The notes under the pieces: generated by a model | Seen by the model: the letters and a program-made list of their open reading frames with translations, nothing else | Told to the model about the DNA's origin: nothing | Databases searched by the model: none | Translations under genes and position numbers: made by a program | In this document: positions 14,838 to 15,891 of the stretch, piece after piece | Layout: every line of letters starts with the position of its first letter | Numbering within the stretch: the first letter of the stretch is position 1 | From: RGIG5579 sp045580105 | Lineage (GTDB): Bacteria; Bacillota; Clostridia; Oscillospirales; SIG627 | Direction of reading: 5' to 3' | DNA length: 15,891 bases | Assembly: GCA_045580105.1 (NCBI GenBank) | Contig: JAZNNH010000015.1 | Location: forward strand, 1 to 15,891

Positions 14838-14884
14838 CCGAAACACTCGGGTCAAGTCGATTTGTATTTGGGACCGTACCTCCT
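14838..14884 (-). repeat. Tandem motif copy 3
   Basis: Minus-strand AGGAGGTACGGTCCC (14884-14870), then TTGACCCGAGTG and TTTCGG. GGTC pairs with GACC across a loop of about 18 bases, and CCGA can pair with UCGG. About 71 bases from copy 4. Confidence 0.8.
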
Positions 14885-14915
14885 GATTAGAATGGAACCA
14901 ATTCGATTACTCCTG

Positions 14916-14955
14916 CGTCGGGTCACTGGATTTGGATCTTGGGAGTGTACCTCCT
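14916..14955 (-). repeat. Tandem motif copy 4 (first transcribed)
   Basis: Minus-strand AGGAGGTACACTCCC (14955-14941), then AGTGACCCGACG. GGT has become ACT in the core; CACU can pair with the downstream AGUG, so pairing may be kept by a shifted register. Confidence 0.7.
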
Positions 14956-15016
14956 TTTCTCAGATTCATTTCAGGGCTCGTGCCCTTTTCTTTCTTGATT
15001 TCTTCCTTGCACCTAT

Positions 15017-15045
15017 ATCTTAGCATATGTTATCTTTTTTGTAAA
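15017..15045 (-). promoter_or_regulatory. Sigma-A promoter of the non-coding unit
   Basis: TTTACA (15045-15040), 17 bases, TAAGAT (15022-15017), with TGC before the -10 giving an extended -10. Expected start near 15010. Confidence 0.65.
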
Positions 15046-15056
15046 TTCACATTTTG

Positions 15057-15071
15057 AACAAAAATTTTGTT
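15057..15071. repeat. Perfect inverted repeat between divergent promoters
   Basis: AACAAAA-A-TTTTGTT lies in the AT-rich gap between the minus promoter (15017-15045) and the plus promoter (15093-15121). It could be an operator or only AT-rich UP-element sequence; the base composition makes chance likely. Confidence 0.35.
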
Positions 15072-15092
15072 AATTTTTCGTGATTTTAACAC

Positions 15093-15121
15093 TTGATTTG
15101 TTCGCTTTCTTTTGGTATAAT
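15093..15121 (+). promoter_or_regulatory. Sigma-A-like promoter facing a terminator
   Basis: TTGATT (15093-15098), 17 bases, TATAAT (15116-15121). The predicted start near 15128 is only about four bases from the hairpin at 15132, and no plus-strand gene follows. Confidence 0.6.
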
Positions 15122-15131
15122 GATGTTGTTA

Positions 15132-15154
15132 GGCGCAAGGATTGCGCCTTTTTT
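15132..15154 (+). terminator. Intrinsic terminator directly behind a promoter
   Basis: GGCGCAA (15132-15138), loop GGA, TTGCGCC (15142-15148), TTTTTT. Perfect 7-bp GC-rich stem acting on plus-strand transcripts; the minus strand lacks a U run after it. Confidence 0.8.
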
Positions 15155-15160
15155 GAATGA

Positions 15161-15196
15161 AAAAAGAAGCCGACAAAAGTCGGCTTCTTTTTATTT
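15161..15196. terminator. Bidirectional terminator downstream of deoB
   Basis: AAAAAGAAGCCGAC (15161-15174), loop AAAA, GTCGGCTTCTTTTT (15179-15192), a 14-bp stem. On minus it ends with a U run and lies 9 bases past the deoB stop; on plus it would block antisense transcription into deoB. Confidence 0.92.
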
Positions 15197-15204
15197 TGAG
15201 ATCG

Positions 15205-15891
15205 TTAAAAAAAGGACGTGCCCGGAAACGAGGGGGCGATCTTCAAATAAGCCGCGCAGGTGGCGGCAAGATCGGAAAAGGTCGTTCGGGTTCCCAAGTT
15301 CTTCGGCAAAACCGTTTGACCGAACATCAAAACGGGCACGTATTCCCGAGAGTGATCGGTGGAGGGGGTGGCGGGATCGCAGCCGTGGTCTGCCGTAACG
15401 AAGAGCAGGTCCTCTTCTTGCAGTTCGGAAAGGAGCTTGGGCAAAAAATTGTCGAATTCGCTGATCGCTTCGGCATAACCGTCCACGTCGTTGCGATGAC
15501 CGTAAAGAGAGTCAAAATCCACCAAATTGGCAAAGCAGATGCCCTCAAAAGCTTGCTGTGCGACACACAAAAGCGCCTGCATGCCCTCTTGGTTTGAGCC
15601 GGTGGCAATCGTTTGCGTGATTCCGCGATCATTGAAAATATCTTTGATCTTTCCGATGGAGATCACGTCGTATCCCGCATCGTGCGCGGCGTCAAGGAGG
15701 GTTTTGCCGGGGGGATCGAGCGAAAAATCGCGGCGCTTTTCCGTGCGCACAAAGCCGTCTTTTCCCGTGACGAACGGACGGGCGATCACTCTTCCCACAG
15801 CGTTTTCACCTTTCAGGATGCTGCGCGCGATACGGCAATATTCGTAGAGGGTATCCGGCGGCACGGTCTGCTCGTGAGCTGCAATCTGAAA
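15205..15891 (-). CDS. deoB: Phosphopentomutase, C-terminal part (partial at window edge)
   Basis: Interconverts ribose-1-phosphate and ribose-5-phosphate (and the deoxy forms) in nucleoside salvage, in the cytosol. The visible 228 residues run from FQIAAHEQTVPPDTLYEYCR to GTSFF and lack the N-terminus, which lies beyond base 15891; the family length is about 390-400. Alkaline-phosphatase-superfamily metal ligands are readable in NLVDFDSLYGHRNDVDGYA, TADHGCDP and STDHSREYVPVL. The frame stays open to the window end, so the GTG at 15864 is not a start. A bidirectional terminator follows the stop. Confidence in the family is high; the true start cannot be seen. Confidence 0.94.
   Translation of the reverse strand, partial: FQIAAHEQTVPPDTLYEYCRIARSILKGENAVGRVIARPFVTGKDGFVRTEKRRDFSLDPPGKTLLDAAHDAGYDVISIGKIKDIFNDRGITQTIATGSNQEGMQALLCVAQQAFEGICFANLVDFDSLYGHRNDVDGYAEAISEFDNFLPKLLSELQEEDLLFVTADHGCDPATPSTDHSREYVPVLMFGQTVLPKNLGTRTTFSDLAATCAAYLKIAPSFPGTSFF

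Larger units (their letters stand above)
14566..15010 (-). ncRNA. Candidate structured RNA with four AGGAGGTACGGTCC-type motifs
   Basis: No convincing protein gene fills 14625-15016; only short unmatched frames exist. The minus strand has an extended -10 promoter, about 435 transcribed bases, and a strong terminator. Inside are four copies of an AGGAGGTAYRSTCC element, each followed 16-20 bases later by (T)GA-CCCGA. Small hairpins occur too: GGGC-ACGA-GCCC near the 5' end (about 14974-14985), CCGA-GUGA-UCGG in the second copy, and CCGC-UAU-GCGG (about 14728-14738) in the gap between copies. I cannot assign it to a known family. It ends just before the separate B12 promoter, so it is either an independent RNA or a distal leader whose readthrough would enter the riboswitch. 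Confidence 0.55.

Noticed and set aside
14644..14955. T-box riboswitches or a CRISPR array
   Set aside because: The AGGAGGTACGG motif resembles but does not match the T-box AGGGTGGTACCGCG, and no tRNA synthetase or amino-acid gene follows. Spacing of 64-162 bases and short imperfect repeats do not fit CRISPR.

Overview
The window reads as a chromosomal segment of an anaerobic, low-GC Gram-positive bacterium of the class Clostridia, probably an uncultured gut lineage. Three things suggest this: the conserved clostridial order rel-dtd-hemZ, a SpoVB-type lipid flippase, and an ECF vitamin transporter gene under a cobalamin riboswitch. Strong AGGAGG ribosome binding sites and short, overlapping gene junctions occur throughout. 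I see no phage, insertion sequence, CRISPR array, tRNA or rRNA. Family calls come from motifs read by eye, not from searches.

Layout. 1-775: the last codons of an ABC ATPase, translationally coupled to its ABC-2 permease (+). 781-813: bidirectional terminator. 820-1452: a membrane protein with a zinc ribbon (-). 1453-1655: divergent promoters, one leading to glnA (+, type I glutamine synthetase, strong terminator). 3141-4337: an aldo/keto reductase with a bacterial-type double [4Fe-4S] ferredoxin tail (+). 4386-11978: a compact operon with its own promoter, rel, dtd, hemZ, uridine-kinase-like gene, SpoVB-like flippase and secreted nuclease, whose junctions overlap or are under 10 bases. It ends at a bidirectional terminator that it shares with the next operon, which runs the other way.

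14543-12024 (-) is a vitamin B12 unit. A sigma-A promoter leads into a cobalamin riboswitch with a visible L5-L13 kissing pair and an intrinsic terminator. Then come a DUF4430 lipoprotein, an ECF S component and an M20 metallopeptidase. The lipoprotein and the S component probably capture and import cobalamin; the role of the peptidase is unclear.

14563-15045 (-) has no convincing protein gene. It looks like an independent non-coding transcription unit with an extended -10 promoter, four copies of an AGGAGGTACGGTCC-type motif, each followed by a CCCGA element, and a long terminator hairpin built from the right half of the last copy. I do not recognise this RNA, and it is the most novel item in the window. 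Next to it is a divergent promoter that runs within about 10 bases into a terminator. The window closes with the C-terminal part of phosphopentomutase, deoB (-).
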